DNA of 52,382 nt from Xinfangfangia pollutisoli (lineage in GTDB: Bacteria; Pseudomonadota; Alphaproteobacteria; Rhodobacterales; Rhodobacteraceae). The position numbers were made by a program, and so were the translations under genes. The DNA is taken from the NCBI RefSeq assembly GCF_020179405.1, contig NZ_JAICBZ010000018.1:1-52382 (forward strand), written 5' to 3'. The notes under the pieces are model-generated. The model did not search any database and was not told the origin of the DNA. It saw only the letters and a program-made list of their open reading frames with translations. Positions 52,328-52,382 of this stretch are shown one piece after another; within the stretch, counting starts at the first letter, position 1; every line of letters begins with the position of its first letter.

Positions 52328-52382
52328 TCAGCGCCCGCGCGCCCTGGCCTGGGCGGCAAAGCCGCGGCCCAGCGCGCCCCAG
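52328..52382 (-). CDS. C-terminal end of a gene running in from the right edge
   Basis: The last 55 bases read on the minus strand as an open frame ending WGALGRGFAAQARARGR-stop. Too short to identify. It is convergent with the preceding gene, with a 3-base gap. Confidence 0.4.
   Translation of the reverse strand, partial: WGALGRGFAAQARARGR

Overview
The window is high-GC DNA typical of an alphaproteobacterium of the Rhodobacterales (Rhodobacter/Paracoccus-like). Pointers are the OxyR-KatG pair, a perfect FNR-type box, a Rhodobacterales-type C-P lyase cluster with a long PhnE, and a small membrane protein that is often misannotated as CTP synthetase in this group. The genus cannot be fixed from the sequence. 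Genes are dense on both strands. There are no rRNA genes, CRISPR arrays, transposases or integrases.

Layout. 1-4.8 kb: the end of a ChaN-like gene, coaBC, dut, a membrane-anchored ThiF/MoeB-like E1 enzyme, and an amino-acid ABC binding protein with its permease but no ATPase. 4.9-6.2 kb: a 1.3-kb low-GC insert at the 3' end of tRNA-Tyr, bounded by 23-bp perfect direct repeats. It carries only a Panacea-domain (DUF4065) protein and an overlapping small two-helix membrane protein. 6.2-15 kb: tRNA-Tyr, rlmB, a CoA-binding protein, and a broken-up histidine locus (hisE, hisF, hisA, hisH, hisB) with glsA, a DMT transporter, a solo Ada zinc domain and other small genes in between. 15-18.3 kb: divergent oxyR and katG. 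18.4-28.2 kb: an AspT-type transporter, small envelope proteins, metG, an aldo/keto reductase, two lipoproteins, an XRE regulator divergent from a desaturase, a Nudix hydrolase and a DUF983 protein. 28.4-30.6 kb: EF-hand protein, ECF sigma factor, small membrane protein (probable anti-sigma factor) and CnrX/ZraP-like periplasmic sensor. 30.6-34.9 kb: a sulfate ABC operon headed by two small genes. 35.1-49.7 kb: a phosphonate cluster (phnM, DUF1045, phnN, L, K, J, HAD, I, H, G, F, a second phnM-like gene, a hexapeptide transferase, phnE, E, D, C). 49.8-52.4 kb: a CHAD protein next to a Pho-box-like repeat, a small membrane protein under an FNR box, an alpha/beta hydrolase and hypothetical genes.

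How it fits together. The phn genes supply phosphonate uptake (PhnCDEE), activation and C-P bond cleavage (PhnGHIJKLM) and return of the ribosyl product to PRPP (PhnN), under PhnF and probably PhoB. The sulfate operon imports sulfate. OxyR/KatG handles peroxide. A family of short perfect palindromes built around TTTTCGAAAA or TTTTCGACGAAAA recurs in at least six places, mostly between genes and once inside the 5' end of phnK.

The best candidate for an undescribed system is the tRNA-Tyr insert. Its two genes look like a Panacea-type toxin-antitoxin or phage-defence pair with a membrane effector, carried on a minimal element with no integrase of its own. The second point to check is coaBC, whose decarboxylase clamp lacks the expected catalytic cysteine.
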